Assembly: GCF_001426745.1 (NCBI RefSeq)
Contig: NZ_LMFI01000001.1
Span: 1,128,022 to 1,192,021, forward strand
Source of the DNA: Nocardioides sp. Root140
Lineage (GTDB): Bacteria > Actinomycetota > Actinomycetes > Propionibacteriales > Nocardioidaceae
DNA: 64,000 nucleotides
Reading direction: 5' to 3'
Shown one piece after another: positions 15,696 to 24,740 of this stretch (position 1 is the stretch's first letter; each line of letters opens with the position of its first letter). The notes under the pieces are model-generated. The model was not told the DNA's origin, ran no database searches, and saw nothing but the letters and a program-made list of their open reading frames with translations. Made by a program: the position numbers and the translations under genes.

Positions 15696-17072
15696 ATGTC
15701 CCTGATCAGAGCAACGAAGAACGCGGTGGCGCCGGGCGGCAAGCACGGCCTCTCGAACCGCGAGTCGCGCGACCCGATCGGCTATGCCGTCCTCGCGCTC
15801 AACAAGCTCGCCCAGAGCGAGCTCATCGACCGCATGGGCCTGCGCAAGCAGACCGAGCAGACCGTGTTCACCGTGACCCGCAGCGGGTTCAAGGTGGCCG
15901 GCCAGGCCGGCCGGGCGTTCGCGAAGAAGGGCAAGAAGGGCGCCGACGGCGTCCGCGTGCCCGCCGCCAACGCCCAGGGCGTGTTCGACCTGACTCCTAC
16001 CGACGACGAGCAGATGCTGGTCGACGTGGTCTCGGAGTTCGCAGCGGAGGCGCTGCGTCCCGCGGCCGCCGAGGCCAACGAGACCTGCGTGGCCCCCGAC
16101 GACTTGCTCAAGTCGTCCCTCGAGATCGGCCTCCCGATCCTCGGCGTCCCCGAGAAGCTCGGTGGCATCTCAGAAGAGCGGTCGGCGATGGCCGGCACTC
16201 TCGTGGCCGAGGCCCTCGCCAAGGGCGACATGGGCCTGGCCGTCGCCGCGCTCGCACCCGGCGCGGTCGCGACCGCCCTCTCCCTGTGGGGCACCGACGA
16301 GCAGCAGTCGACCTACCTGCCCGAGTTCACCGGTGATGACGTCCCGGCCGCGGCCCTCGCACTCAACGAGTCGAAGGTGCTCTTCGACGTCCTCAAGCCG
16401 TCGACCCAGGCCGTCAGGGCCGAGGGTGGATACGTGCTCAACGGCGTGAAGACGCTCGTGCCGCGCGGTGCCCAGGCAGAGCTCTTCATCATCGGCGCCG
16501 AGCTTGACGGCAAGAACGTGCTGTTCCTGGTCGAGTCCAAGGCCGAGGGCCTGCTCGTCGAGGGCGACCCGGCCATGGGTGTGCGCGCCGCGAGCCTGGC
16601 CAAGATCACCCTGCAGGACGTCAAGGTCCCCGCCGACGCGATCCTGGGCGCGACCGACGGGTCGACGTACCTCGAGGCCGTCCGGCTCTCGCGGCTGGCC
16701 TGGTGTGCACTCTCGATCGGTACGGCGCAGGCCGTGCTCGACTACGTGACCCAGTACGTCAACGAGCGTCACGCCTTCGGTGAGCCGATCAGCCACCGCC
16801 AGAGCGTCGCGTTCATGGTGGCCAACATTGCGATCGAGCTGCAGTCGATGCGCCTGGTCACCTACAAGGCCGCCGCACGCGCCGCCCAGGGCAAGGACTT
16901 CTCCCGCGAAGTCGCCCTGGCCCGCAAGATCTGCGGCGACAAGGGCATGCAGATCGGCCTCGACGGCGTGCAGCTGCTCGGCGGCCACGGCTTCGTCAAG
17001 GAGCACCCGGTGGAGCGTTGGTACCGCGACTTGCGGGCCGTCAGCCTCGTGGAAGGAGGCGTCCTGGTCTGA
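15696..17072 (+). CDS. Acyl-CoA dehydrogenase (FadE-like), first of a pair
   Basis: A 458-residue flavoenzyme, longer than the usual 380-400 because of an N-terminal extension of about 80 residues (MSLIRATKNAVAPGGKHG...). The middle domain has AAALALNESK and VPRGAQAELFIIGAE in place of the common ITEPxxGSD motif; the C-terminal domain has RHAFGEPISHRQSVAFMVANIAIELQSMRLVTYKAA and GGHGFVKEHPVERWYRDLRAVSLVEGG. The VEGG Glu sits where the catalytic Glu of medium-chain enzymes lies. It is followed after 29 bp by a second family member, so the two probably form a heteromer or work in sequence. The upstream palindrome suggests repressor control. Confidence 0.9.
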   Translation: MSLIRATKNAVAPGGKHGLSNRESRDPIGYAVLALNKLAQSELIDRMGLRKQTEQTVFTVTRSGFKVAGQAGRAFAKKGKKGADGVRVPAANAQGVFDLTPTDDEQMLVDVVSEFAAEALRPAAAEANETCVAPDDLLKSSLEIGLPILGVPEKLGGISEERSAMAGTLVAEALAKGDMGLAVAALAPGAVATALSLWGTDEQQSTYLPEFTGDDVPAAALALNESKVLFDVLKPSTQAVRAEGGYVLNGVKTLVPRGAQAELFIIGAELDGKNVLFLVESKAEGLLVEGDPAMGVRAASLAKITLQDVKVPADAILGATDGSTYLEAVRLSRLAWCALSIGTAQAVLDYVTQYVNERHAFGEPISHRQSVAFMVANIAIELQSMRLVTYKAAARAAQGKDFSREVALARKICGDKGMQIGLDGVQLLGGHGFVKEHPVERWYRDLRAVSLVEGGVLV

Positions 17073-17101
17073 GCTCCGGCTCATGACTTGGCGAGAACAC
17101 C

Positions 17102-18313
17102 ATGATCAATCTCGAAACCCCCAAGAAGCACCGCGCACTCATCGACCAGGCCCACCAGGTCGCGATGAACATGCTGCGCCCCATCTCCCGCAAGTACGAC
17201 CTCGGCGAGCACGAGTACCCCAAGGAACTCGACATGCTGGCCGCGATGATCGACGGGCTCTCCGAGTCCGGTGCGTCCGAGGGCGCCGGCGCGACCGGCG
17301 TTCGTCGTGACGAGAGCAGCGACGACAAGACCGTCAAGAACGGCGCCAACCTGGCCTCGGTGCTCTCCGTGGCCGAGATGTGCTGGGGCGACACCGGCCT
17401 GCTGCTCTCCATGCCCCGCCAGGGCCTGGGCAACTCCGCGATCGCCTCCGTGGCCAACGACGAGCAGCTCAAGCGCTTCGAGGGCACGTGGGCGGCGATG
17501 GCGATCACCGAGCCCGGCATCGGCTCCGACTCCGCGAACCTCTCGACGACTGCCCGCAAGGACGGCGACGAGTACGTCCTCAACGGCGAGAAGATCTTCG
17601 TCACCTCGGGTGAGCGCGCTGACTGCGTGGTCGTCTGGGCGACGCTGGACAAGGCGCTCGGTCGGGCCGCGATCAAGTCCTTCGTGGTCGAGAAGGGCAC
17701 GCCCGGAATGAACGTCGAGCGCCTCGAGCACAAGCTCGGCATCCGCGCCTCCGACACCGCGGTGATCACCTTCACCGACTGCCGGGTGCCGGCCGCCAAC
17801 CTCCTCGGCTCGCCCGAGGTCGACGTGAAGCAGGGCTTCGCCGGCGCGATGGCGACCTTCGACAACACGCGTCCGTTGGTCGCCGCGATGGCCGTGGGCT
17901 GTGCCCGCGCGTCGCTCGACCTCACCCGCGGCCTGCTCGAGGAGGCCGGCGTCGAGATCGACTACGACCGCCCCGCGCAGCTCCAGTCCGCCGCCGCTGC
18001 GAAGTTCCTGCAGATGGAGGCCGACTGGGAGGCCGCGCAGCTGCTCACCATGCAGGCCGCCTGGATGGCCGACAACCGCAAGCCCAACTCGCTGGAGGCC
18101 TCGATGGCCAAGGCGAAGGCCGGCCGCGTCGGCTCCGACATCACCCTCAGCTGTGTCGAGCTGGCCGCCGGTGTCGGCTACAGCGAAACTGAGCTGCTCG
18201 AGAAGTGGTCGCGCGACTCGAAGATCCTCGACATCTTCGAGGGCACGCAGCAGATCCAGCAGCTGATCGTCGCGCGCCGCCTGTTGGGACTCTCGAGCGC
18301 CGAGCTCAAGTGA
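17102..18313 (+). CDS. Acyl-CoA dehydrogenase (FadE-like), second of a pair
   Basis: A 403-residue enzyme of normal length. It has MAITEPGIGSDSANLSTTARKDGDEYVLNGEKIFVTSG, the FAD and substrate motif, and at the C-terminus LEKWSRDSKILDIFEGTQQIQQLIVARRLLG with the catalytic Glu in FEGT. It oxidises an acyl-CoA to the enoyl-CoA and passes electrons to electron-transfer flavoprotein; chain length is not evident. It is co-transcribed with the preceding dehydrogenase gene and followed by a strong terminator. Confidence 0.93.
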   Translation: MINLETPKKHRALIDQAHQVAMNMLRPISRKYDLGEHEYPKELDMLAAMIDGLSESGASEGAGATGVRRDESSDDKTVKNGANLASVLSVAEMCWGDTGLLLSMPRQGLGNSAIASVANDEQLKRFEGTWAAMAITEPGIGSDSANLSTTARKDGDEYVLNGEKIFVTSGERADCVVVWATLDKALGRAAIKSFVVEKGTPGMNVERLEHKLGIRASDTAVITFTDCRVPAANLLGSPEVDVKQGFAGAMATFDNTRPLVAAMAVGCARASLDLTRGLLEEAGVEIDYDRPAQLQSAAAAKFLQMEADWEAAQLLTMQAAWMADNRKPNSLEASMAKAKAGRVGSDITLSCVELAAGVGYSETELLEKWSRDSKILDIFEGTQQIQQLIVARRLLGLSSAELK

Positions 18314-18355
18314 CCCGCTGACCAGAAGCCTGTCTCCATTGACAGGGACATGAGA

Positions 18356-18387
18356 GGGCCCCGGCCACCACCTGGTGACCGGGGCCC
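18356..18387. terminator. Strong GC stem-loop terminator
   Basis: GGGCCCCGG-C-CACCA and TGGTG-A-CCGGGGCCC form a 15-bp stem with one mismatch and a CC turn, flanked by further CAGGGA/TCCCTG arms. It follows the acyl-CoA dehydrogenase pair and precedes the converging yiaAB-like gene. Confidence 0.8.
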
Positions 18388-18439
18388 TTCCCTGTCCCGG
18401 ACCCCCGCGCCGGGGCAGTTCATGGGTCAGGCGCGTCGA

Positions 18440-18727
18440 TCAGACGGCCGGACGGAAGGGGTCGTGCTCGGCGAGGATCTTGTCCACCCGGGCCTGGTCG
18501 AGGCGGGCCACGACGGCCTGGTTCTCCTGCGAGTCGCGCACGCACTTGGCGAGGGTGAACGACGAGGTGGTCAGGAACAGCGTGCCCAGGGCGAGGAACG
18601 CGCGGATCCAGGGATCGACCGGCAGGTAGCAGACCGCCAGGATCATGGTCAGCAGGGCGATGCCGAAGGAGATCGCGGCCTGGAGGAAGAAGGCGTTGGT
18701 GGACTTGGCGGGGAGTTGGTTGCTCAT
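18440..18727 (-). CDS. YiaA/YiaB two-helix membrane protein
   Basis: A 95-residue inner membrane protein. Two hydrophobic helices, AAISFGIALLTMILAVCYLPV and AFLALGTLFLTTSSFTLAK, are followed by CVRDSQENQ, the pattern of the YiaAB two-helix domain (short loop, then K-x-x-R-D). The function of the family is not known. It stands alone between a terminator and a divergent membrane-protein gene. Confidence 0.85.
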   Translation of the reverse strand: MSNQLPAKSTNAFFLQAAISFGIALLTMILAVCYLPVDPWIRAFLALGTLFLTTSSFTLAKCVRDSQENQAVVARLDQARVDKILAEHDPFRPAV

Positions 18728-18819
18728 GACGACAACTCTGCCCAGTGCGGGGCCCCGCCGTACCCGCCTCGCTACCCGAGTTCACCTGAGTACGCCTACC
18801 CATGTGATCGGATACGTGC

Positions 18820-19431
18820 ATGAAGCTGTACGCCGACCACCGGCCGCGCCGGGCCCGCCAGATCGCCGCCGACGTCTTCTTCGTGGTCTGGATCGGGTTC
18901 TGGATCTGGCAGGGGGTGAGCACGTTCCAGTCCACGATGGAGCTGACCAAGCCGACCGAGCGCACCCAGCGGGCCGCCACGTCGCTGGCCGACAACATGG
19001 GGGAGGCGGCCGAGTCCCTCGGATCCATCCCGTTGCTCGGCGACGCCGCAGCCTCACCGTTCCTGAAGGCGGAGGCATCGGCCCAGGAGCTGGCCGACGC
19101 GGGTGACCGCACCGAGCACTCGCTGAGGGTGCTGGCCTGGAAGCTGGGGCTTTCACTCGGCCTGGGACCGGGCGTGCTCCTGGGCGCCTTCTACCTGCCG
19201 CCGCGGATCCGCTTCATCCGCAACGCCACCGCCGGACGCGGGTTCGTCGACTCCACCCACGACATCGACCTCTTCGCCCTGCGGGCCCTGGCCAACCAGC
19301 CCCTGCACGTGCTGGCCCGGATCAGCGACGATCCCGCAGGTGCCTGGCGGCAGGGCGACCCGGCTGTGATCCGCGCGCTGGCCCACCTCGAGCTGCGCGA
19401 CTCCGGGCTTGCCCCGCCCCCCGGCCTCTGA
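18820..19431 (+). CDS. Actinobacterial membrane protein of unknown function
   Basis: A 203-residue protein. It has a hydrophobic helix at about residues 15-35 (AADVFFVVWIGFWIWQGV), an extracytoplasmic stretch rich in Ala, Glu and Ser with PLLGDAAASPF, a second helix at about 108-128, and a cytoplasmic tail with DIDLFALRALANQPLHVLARISDDPAGAWRQGDP. Similar two-helix proteins are widespread in Nocardioides and relatives without assigned role. Its TGA is the first triplet of a tandem repeat. Confidence 0.8.
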   Translation: MKLYADHRPRRARQIAADVFFVVWIGFWIWQGVSTFQSTMELTKPTERTQRAATSLADNMGEAAESLGSIPLLGDAAASPFLKAEASAQELADAGDRTEHSLRVLAWKLGLSLGLGPGVLLGAFYLPPRIRFIRNATAGRGFVDSTHDIDLFALRALANQPLHVLARISDDPAGAWRQGDPAVIRALAHLELRDSGLAPPPGL

Positions 19432-19500
19432 CGCGAACCGTGGATTCTTGATGCGCGAACCGTCGACTGTTGATGCGCGAACCTGCAGTTCTTGACGTGA
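19429..19500. repeat. 22-bp tandem repeat, three imperfect copies
   Basis: Units begin with TGATGCGCGAACC at 19449 and 19471; a shorter first copy, TGACGCGAACC, starts on the stop codon at 19429. Each ends in a variable GA-CT-T stretch before the next TGA. The block fills the gap to the converging galK gene. Confidence 0.75.
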
Positions 19501-19509
19501 GGCCGATGC

Positions 19510-20667
19510 TCAGCCGATGACTCCGGCGCGGTCCGACGGGCTGGTCCGCAGGAATGTCGGGGCCTTCCAGCCGCGTGCGGAGTACGCCGCCACCACGGTT
19601 GCCGCCACGTCGTCGAGGCGGTCGCGGTCGACCAGTGCGATCGCCGATCCGCCGAAGCCCCCGCCGATCATCCGGCCACCGAGCGCACCCGCGGCCCGGG
19701 CCGTCGAGACCGCCACGTCGAGCTCGTCGCAGCTGACCTCGAAGTCGTGGGCCAGTGAGGCGTGCGAGGCGTCGAGCACCTCGCCGAGCTCGCCCCACTC
19801 GCCTTCGACGATGGCCTGGTCGGCGGTGTCCACGCGCTCGCACTCGCTGATCACGTGACGGGCCCGGCGCAGCAGCACGTCGTCGTGCAGGGCGGACCAC
19901 CGGTCTGCGGACGCTCGCCCGAGGTGGGTCACTCCGAGCAGGTGCGCCGCGGCGTCGCACTCCCGCCGGCGTGCGGCGTACGACCCGTCACCCAAGGCAT
20001 GCCGCACACCGGTGTCGATCACCAGGAGCTCCAGGCCCGCCTCGTGCCAGGGCACCGGGACCGCCCGCGTGGAGCCGTCCGCGAAGTCGATCCACAGTGC
20101 CTCGCCGGCCGGCGCCAGCATCGACACCAGCTGGTCCATGCCGCCTGTCGGGGCGCCCGCGACCTCGGCCTCGACACGCATGCACGCCTCCGCGAGCTCC
20201 CGACGTCGTACGTCGTCGAGCGTGCGCCCGCTCAACGCATCGACCGCGACGGCCACGGAGCAGGCCAGTGCCGCGGAGCTGGACAGCCCGCTGCCCAGGG
20301 GAACCGTGCTGTCGACGACCAGGTCGACGCCGTGCTCGAGCTCGAGGGCCCAGGGCACCCCAGCGGCGTAGGCCGCCCATCCGGTGGCGCTCCGGAGACC
20401 AGCGAGGGTCCCGGTCCAGGTGTCGTCGAGGGTGAGGCTGTGCACCCGCACGGTGTCGTCGCTGCGGGCCCGCGACGCGGCGTACGTCGCGTGGGGGAGC
20501 GAGAGCGGCAGACAGCGGCCGCCGTTGTAGTCGGTGTGCTCGCCGATCAGGTTCAGTCGCCCGGGCGCCCTGGCCACCAGCTGTGCCGGGTGTCCGAAGA
20601 GACTCGCGAAGGCGTCGGCAGTCCGGTCCTTGAGGGCAGCAGGGTCGCCCGGGTCCACGTAGTCCAC
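19510..20667 (-). CDS. galK: Galactokinase
   Basis: A 385-residue GHMP kinase that phosphorylates galactose at C1. All three family motifs are visible: RAPGRLNLIGEHTDYNGG (substrate binding, residues 33-50), PLGSGLSSSAAL (ATP loop) and GALGGRMIGGGFGGSAIALV (third motif). GTG 20667 gives the usual length. Other galactose genes are not next to it, so it is not part of a local gal operon. Confidence 0.95.
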   Translation of the reverse strand: MDYVDPGDPAALKDRTADAFASLFGHPAQLVARAPGRLNLIGEHTDYNGGRCLPLSLPHATYAASRARSDDTVRVHSLTLDDTWTGTLAGLRSATGWAAYAAGVPWALELEHGVDLVVDSTVPLGSGLSSSAALACSVAVAVDALSGRTLDDVRRRELAEACMRVEAEVAGAPTGGMDQLVSMLAPAGEALWIDFADGSTRAVPVPWHEAGLELLVIDTGVRHALGDGSYAARRRECDAAAHLLGVTHLGRASADRWSALHDDVLLRRARHVISECERVDTADQAIVEGEWGELGEVLDASHASLAHDFEVSCDELDVAVSTARAAGALGGRMIGGGFGGSAIALVDRDRLDDVAATVVAAYSARGWKAPTFLRTSPSDRAGVIG

Positions 20668-20693
20668 GCACTCACTCTAGGGATACTTGTGCC

Positions 20694-21149
20694 ATGAAGA
20701 CCCTTGCCGCCGGCCAGACCGCCCCCGACTTCGAGCTGCCCGACCAGGACGGCGTGGTGCGCCGCCTGGGCACGCTCGTCGAGGACGGCCCCGTCGTGCT
20801 GTTCTTCTACCCGGCGGCGATGACCGCCGGGTGCACCAAGGAGGCGTGCCACTTCCGCGATCTCGGCGCCGAGTTCGCGGAGGCCGGGGTGCAGCGCATC
20901 GGCATCAGCACCGATGCGGTGGAGAAGCAGGCCGAGTTCTCCGCGAAGCACGGGTTCGACTACCCGCTCCTGGCCGACGTCGGCGGCGAGGTGGCCGCGT
21001 CGTACGGCGTGAAGCGGTCACTGATCGGCAAGGCCAAGCGGTCCACGTTCGTGATCGGCCGCGACCGGAGCATCGTGAAGGTGATCAGCAGCGAGCTGAA
21101 CATGAACGTCCACGCCGACGAGGCGCTCGCCGCCGCCCGTGCCAGCTAG
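20694..21149 (+). CDS. bcp: Peroxiredoxin, Bcp/PrxQ type
   Basis: A 151-residue thiol peroxidase of the AhpC/TSA fold. FFYPAAMTAGCTKEACHFRD contains the peroxidatic Cys47 and a second Cys52 five residues later, the spacing of atypical two-Cys Bcp/PrxQ proteins. The common TPGCT is TAGCT here, so the Pro is replaced by Ala. It reduces peroxides, using thioredoxin or a similar donor. It diverges from galK with 26 bp between starts. Confidence 0.92.
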   Translation: MKTLAAGQTAPDFELPDQDGVVRRLGTLVEDGPVVLFFYPAAMTAGCTKEACHFRDLGAEFAEAGVQRIGISTDAVEKQAEFSAKHGFDYPLLADVGGEVAASYGVKRSLIGKAKRSTFVIGRDRSIVKVISSELNMNVHADEALAAARAS

Positions 21150-21152
21150 GCG

Positions 21153-21911
21153 TCAGACCCGGCGGGCCAGGTGGATCCGCAGGTCGCTGCTGACCGCGAC
21201 CCGCTCCGGCAGGGCGGCGCGGATCCGCGCGAAGACGTCGTCCCGGTCCTGGCGGCTCAGCATCAGGTACGCCGACACCGTCGAGAGGTAGCCGAGGTAG
21301 TCGTCGACCGCCACCTCACCTCGCCGGGGCACGACGGCGGCCACCACGTCGGTGAACATGGGTGACGCGGCCAGCTCGGTGCCCGGCCACTCGAGGTCTC
21401 CCTGCCCGGGCGTGACCTCCTGCCTGGGGGCCCGGTCGTCGGACAGGACCGGACTCCTCGCCTCGCGGACAGCCGCCCGCACCTCGGGGTCGGACAGCCT
21501 GGTCGGCCCGCCGAAGCATGCGAACACCCCGCCGGGGCGCAGCAACCGGGAAATCCTGGTGAATCGGGTGGCGGGATCGGTCCAGTGGAGTGAGGCCGCG
21601 GCATAGACCAGGTCGAAGACCTCGCCCTCCGGGTAGCCCTCGAGAGTGCTCTGACGTGCCGTGACCGACCGGGGCACGCGGCGGCCCAGCTCGGCCAGCA
21701 TCTGGGCGTCGGGATCGGTGGCCGTGACCGAGATGCCGCGCGCCGCGAACACCCGGGTCGCCTTGCCGGTGCCGGCGCCGATCTCGAGGGCCGTGTGCAC
21801 GTCACCCTCGGCATGGGCCAGCACCCGGTCCACGATCTCGGGTGGATAGTCGGGCCGATGCAGCTCGTACGCCGCGGCGGCCGCGCCGAAGGTGAGTGCG
21901 CGCTCGGTCAT
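21153..21911 (-). CDS. Class I SAM-dependent methyltransferase
   Basis: A 252-residue enzyme. The SAM-binding glycine loop is ALEIGAGTGKATRVFAARG (about residues 41-59), followed by VTATDPDAQMLAEL and FDLVYAAASLHWTDPATRFTRISRLLRPGGVFACFGG, as in UbiE-like methyltransferases. The substrate is unknown. ATG 21911 (MTERALTFG) was preferred to a longer form because the extra residues are Arg-rich and improbable. It converges on the peroxiredoxin gene. Confidence 0.88.
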   Translation of the reverse strand: MTERALTFGAAAAAYELHRPDYPPEIVDRVLAHAEGDVHTALEIGAGTGKATRVFAARGISVTATDPDAQMLAELGRRVPRSVTARQSTLEGYPEGEVFDLVYAAASLHWTDPATRFTRISRLLRPGGVFACFGGPTRLSDPEVRAAVREARSPVLSDDRAPRQEVTPGQGDLEWPGTELAASPMFTDVVAAVVPRRGEVAVDDYLGYLSTVSAYLMLSRQDRDDVFARIRAALPERVAVSSDLRIHLARRV

Positions 21912-21963
21912 GTCCGCAAGGCTAGTCGCGGCCCTGACCGAGCGTCTCCGGATTTCCGGACGG

Positions 21964-24738
21964 TCAGTCGGCATCCGCCCCGGGAAGGGCGGCGCCCGGA
22001 ACCTCGTTCGGCAGGTAGACCTTCGGGTCACCCGGGTAGGACAGGTCCCAGTGGTGGGCGTCGTACCAGGTGTAGCGGTTCATCAGCTCAGGGTTTGCGA
22101 AGTCGGGCTTCGGGTTCTTGCCGCTCAGGTGCTGCCTCGCCGCCCACTTCTCCCACGCCTGTGAGTAGGAGACGAACTTGTCGGGCACGGGCGGCGCCTT
22201 GGCTGTCCGGGCACCCGTGGGTGTGTCGAGGCCGCAGGCGGGCGGGATCACGATGTTCTCGGTGAGGGAGATCCGGTTGGGCAACGCGGTGTACGGCGTG
22301 TTGTCGGGCCGCTTCTGGAACGCGTCGAACATCGGCGTCGCGGCCGCGACCTTCTGGTTCAGCGGTTCGGCACCGAGGATCTGCTCGATGGTGCGCACCA
22401 TCGAGATCTGGGAGTAGTACGTCGAGATGGTCTTGCCGTGCGCGGCCCACGGGCTGATCACCTGGATGGGGGCACGGTGGCCGTCGACGTGGTCCGGGCC
22501 GTTCTGGCTGTCGTCCTCGACCACGAAGATGGCCGAGTCCTTCCAGTACTTGCTGTGCGAGATGGTCTCCACGATCTTGCCGACCGCGAGGTCGCCGCCG
22601 GCGACGTTCGAACGAGCGGACACCGGGCCTCCCGTGTGGTCGTCCGAGAGCCACATCATGTTGAAGTCGGCCGGGCCGTTCTTCTCGAAGTCCTGCTTCC
22701 AGATCTGGTAGCGGTACTGGTCCGGGATCTGCATGTCGAACATCGGCGCGTCGTGGTCGGAGATCGCGTCCAGTGACGGGATCGGCGAGTGGGTGTCCAG
22801 CCGGATCGCGGGGTCGTAGAGCTGGGCCGGGTCGCCGCCGCCTTCCACGGACGTGGCCGCGCAGTGGTACTGCTGCCAGGTCGCCCCGGACGGCTTGTTC
22901 TCGAAGATCATGAACTCGCCGTGGTTCCTGGCGGTGTGACCGGCCGACTGGACCGCGGTCCACAGGAACCCGGAGCGCTGGTGGCCCAGGACGTCGTTCT
23001 CGCTGTCATAGGAGCGGATGTACTCGCCCGCGCTGGACTCCGTGTACTCGGGGTTGTCGCCCTGCATGATCCAGCTGTGCCCCTCGGCCGAGTTGGTGCC
23101 GATGTCGTAGGTGTTGTCGTAGAGACCGAACTGGCGGGACAGGGCGTGGAGGTTCGGGGTGACCTCCTGGCCGAACTGGGCCAGCGAGGCGTCGCCGTTT
23201 CCCTCGGGCATGTCACCGTGGATCTGGTCGTAGGTGCGGTTCTCCTTGACCAGCATGAACACGTGCTTGATGGTCGAGGGGTCGCCGATGCGCCTGGGCA
23301 CCGGGACCGGCTTGGCCTTGCGGCCCTTGGCGTGCTTCACGTCGGTGTCCGCATCGCCCCAGCCGTTCTGGGAGAAGACCGTCGGGGTGGTGGTCTCACG
23401 GATGTCGCTGTCGGAGGGGAGCGCGAAGCGGGTCAGCGAGGCGGTCGTGCCGTGGGTGCCGTGCCCGGTTGCCGGCGTGGTGCCGTAGCCCTTGTCGAAC
23501 GTGATCAGCGGACCCCGGGCGTCGATGCCGCGGCGGTTGGCGACGACGACCTTGTCGTCGACCGAGAAGACGTCCTCGGGGTAGTAGTCGGTCGGCACGA
23601 GCCCGACGTAGCTCACCGGGTCGATCGCGTTCTCACCGAGCTTGTAGACCGCGATCGCGTTCGCGCGGCCGAGGCTGACGAGCAGGCGGTCGTCGTGGAA
23701 GGTGATCGCGTCGGGCTCGTAGCCGACGTCCGAGCCCTGCCACGGCTGCGTCGAGATCGTCTGGACGACCTCGTCGCTGCTGGTGTCGATCACCGAGACC
23801 GTGTCGTCGTTGGTGTTGGCGACGTAGAGGATCCCGTCCCGGACATGCATGGCGGTCGGGTGCAGCCCGACCGCGATCGTTCCGACCGGCGCAGCGGTGT
23901 CCGTGGTGTCGATGACGCTGACCTGGCCGGTGGTGGAGGTGCCGAGATAGGGGTCTGCCGGCACCTGGGTCCCGTAGGACTCGATGGTGTCGTCGCCCGC
24001 CCGGGCCCGACGTCCGCCCTCGTCGCTGACGTAGAGCCTCTCGCCGACGAACCTCAGCTGGCGCGGGGCGATCCCGACGTCCCAGGTCCGCTTGACGGTG
24101 CCGAGGACCGGGTCGATCGCGGCCACCGTGTTCTGGCCGTTGACCGCGGCGTACAACGTCGCGCCGTCGGGGGAGTAGGCCAGGCCGGCGGTGAGCGGCT
24201 GGCGGCCGTCGACGGTGGGCAGGGTGACCTTGGTGCCGGGGCCGAGGGCGCCGCCGTCGACGACCGGGAAGCGGGTGAGGCCGGTCGCGTTGGGCATCCA
24301 GAGGAAGTCGCCGTCGGGGGAGTAGATCGGGCTCTCCTGGCCGACGGTGTTGTCGGAGAGACGCATGTCCACACCGGAGGCCGTGCCACCGCGCCAGACC
24401 AGCTCGTACGACTCGAGGTCGAAGATCTGCAGCGAGACCGAGCGGTCGTTGGCCGTGGCGGCCAGGTAGCGGCCGTCGGGACTGACCGTGGAGCCCATGA
24501 ACTTCCCGTACTCCGTCACGAGTCGTTCGCCCTGGGGCTTCAGGATCTGGTTCGAGGAGATCTGCAGCCCGGCGTCGTACTCGGTGCCGACCTCGTTCTC
24601 GCCGAAGCCGACGGTGGAGCCGTTGGCGACCCCGGCGCCGAGCACGATGGCCAGCCCACCGGCCAGGAGCCCGACCGGCAGCTTGCCGGCGAGGCGCCGA
24701 CGAGCAGGCCTCACCACGCGGTTGCGTTTCACGTGCAT
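21964..24738 (-). CDS. Secreted beta-propeller (YncE-like) plus phosphoesterase fusion
   Basis: A 924-residue exported protein. It begins MHVKRNRVVRPARRRLAGK and a hydrophobic helix ending near GAGVANGS, an export signal. Residues 60-450 hold YncE-like propeller blades (LAYSPDGATLYAAVNGQNTVAAIDPVLGTVKRTWDVG, then DTVSVIDTSSDEVVQTIS). From about residue 490 comes a phosphoesterase of the PF04185 family, IKHVFMLVKENRTYDQIHGDMPEGNGD, GLYDNTYDIGTNSAEGHSWIMQGDNP and FVVEDDSQNGPDHVDGHRAPIQVISPW. It probably hydrolyses a phosphate ester outside the cell. AAGGAG lies 5 nt before ATG 24738, inside the permease gene end, and the gene is the last of a three-gene operon with an ABC transporter. Confidence 0.9.
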   Translation of the reverse strand: MHVKRNRVVRPARRRLAGKLPVGLLAGGLAIVLGAGVANGSTVGFGENEVGTEYDAGLQISSNQILKPQGERLVTEYGKFMGSTVSPDGRYLAATANDRSVSLQIFDLESYELVWRGGTASGVDMRLSDNTVGQESPIYSPDGDFLWMPNATGLTRFPVVDGGALGPGTKVTLPTVDGRQPLTAGLAYSPDGATLYAAVNGQNTVAAIDPVLGTVKRTWDVGIAPRQLRFVGERLYVSDEGGRRARAGDDTIESYGTQVPADPYLGTSTTGQVSVIDTTDTAAPVGTIAVGLHPTAMHVRDGILYVANTNDDTVSVIDTSSDEVVQTISTQPWQGSDVGYEPDAITFHDDRLLVSLGRANAIAVYKLGENAIDPVSYVGLVPTDYYPEDVFSVDDKVVVANRRGIDARGPLITFDKGYGTTPATGHGTHGTTASLTRFALPSDSDIRETTTPTVFSQNGWGDADTDVKHAKGRKAKPVPVPRRIGDPSTIKHVFMLVKENRTYDQIHGDMPEGNGDASLAQFGQEVTPNLHALSRQFGLYDNTYDIGTNSAEGHSWIMQGDNPEYTESSAGEYIRSYDSENDVLGHQRSGFLWTAVQSAGHTARNHGEFMIFENKPSGATWQQYHCAATSVEGGGDPAQLYDPAIRLDTHSPIPSLDAISDHDAPMFDMQIPDQYRYQIWKQDFEKNGPADFNMMWLSDDHTGGPVSARSNVAGGDLAVGKIVETISHSKYWKDSAIFVVEDDSQNGPDHVDGHRAPIQVISPWAAHGKTISTYYSQISMVRTIEQILGAEPLNQKVAAATPMFDAFQKRPDNTPYTALPNRISLTENIVIPPACGLDTPTGARTAKAPPVPDKFVSYSQAWEKWAARQHLSGKNPKPDFANPELMNRYTWYDAHHWDLSYPGDPKVYLPNEVPGAALPGADAD

Positions 24739-24740
24739 GA

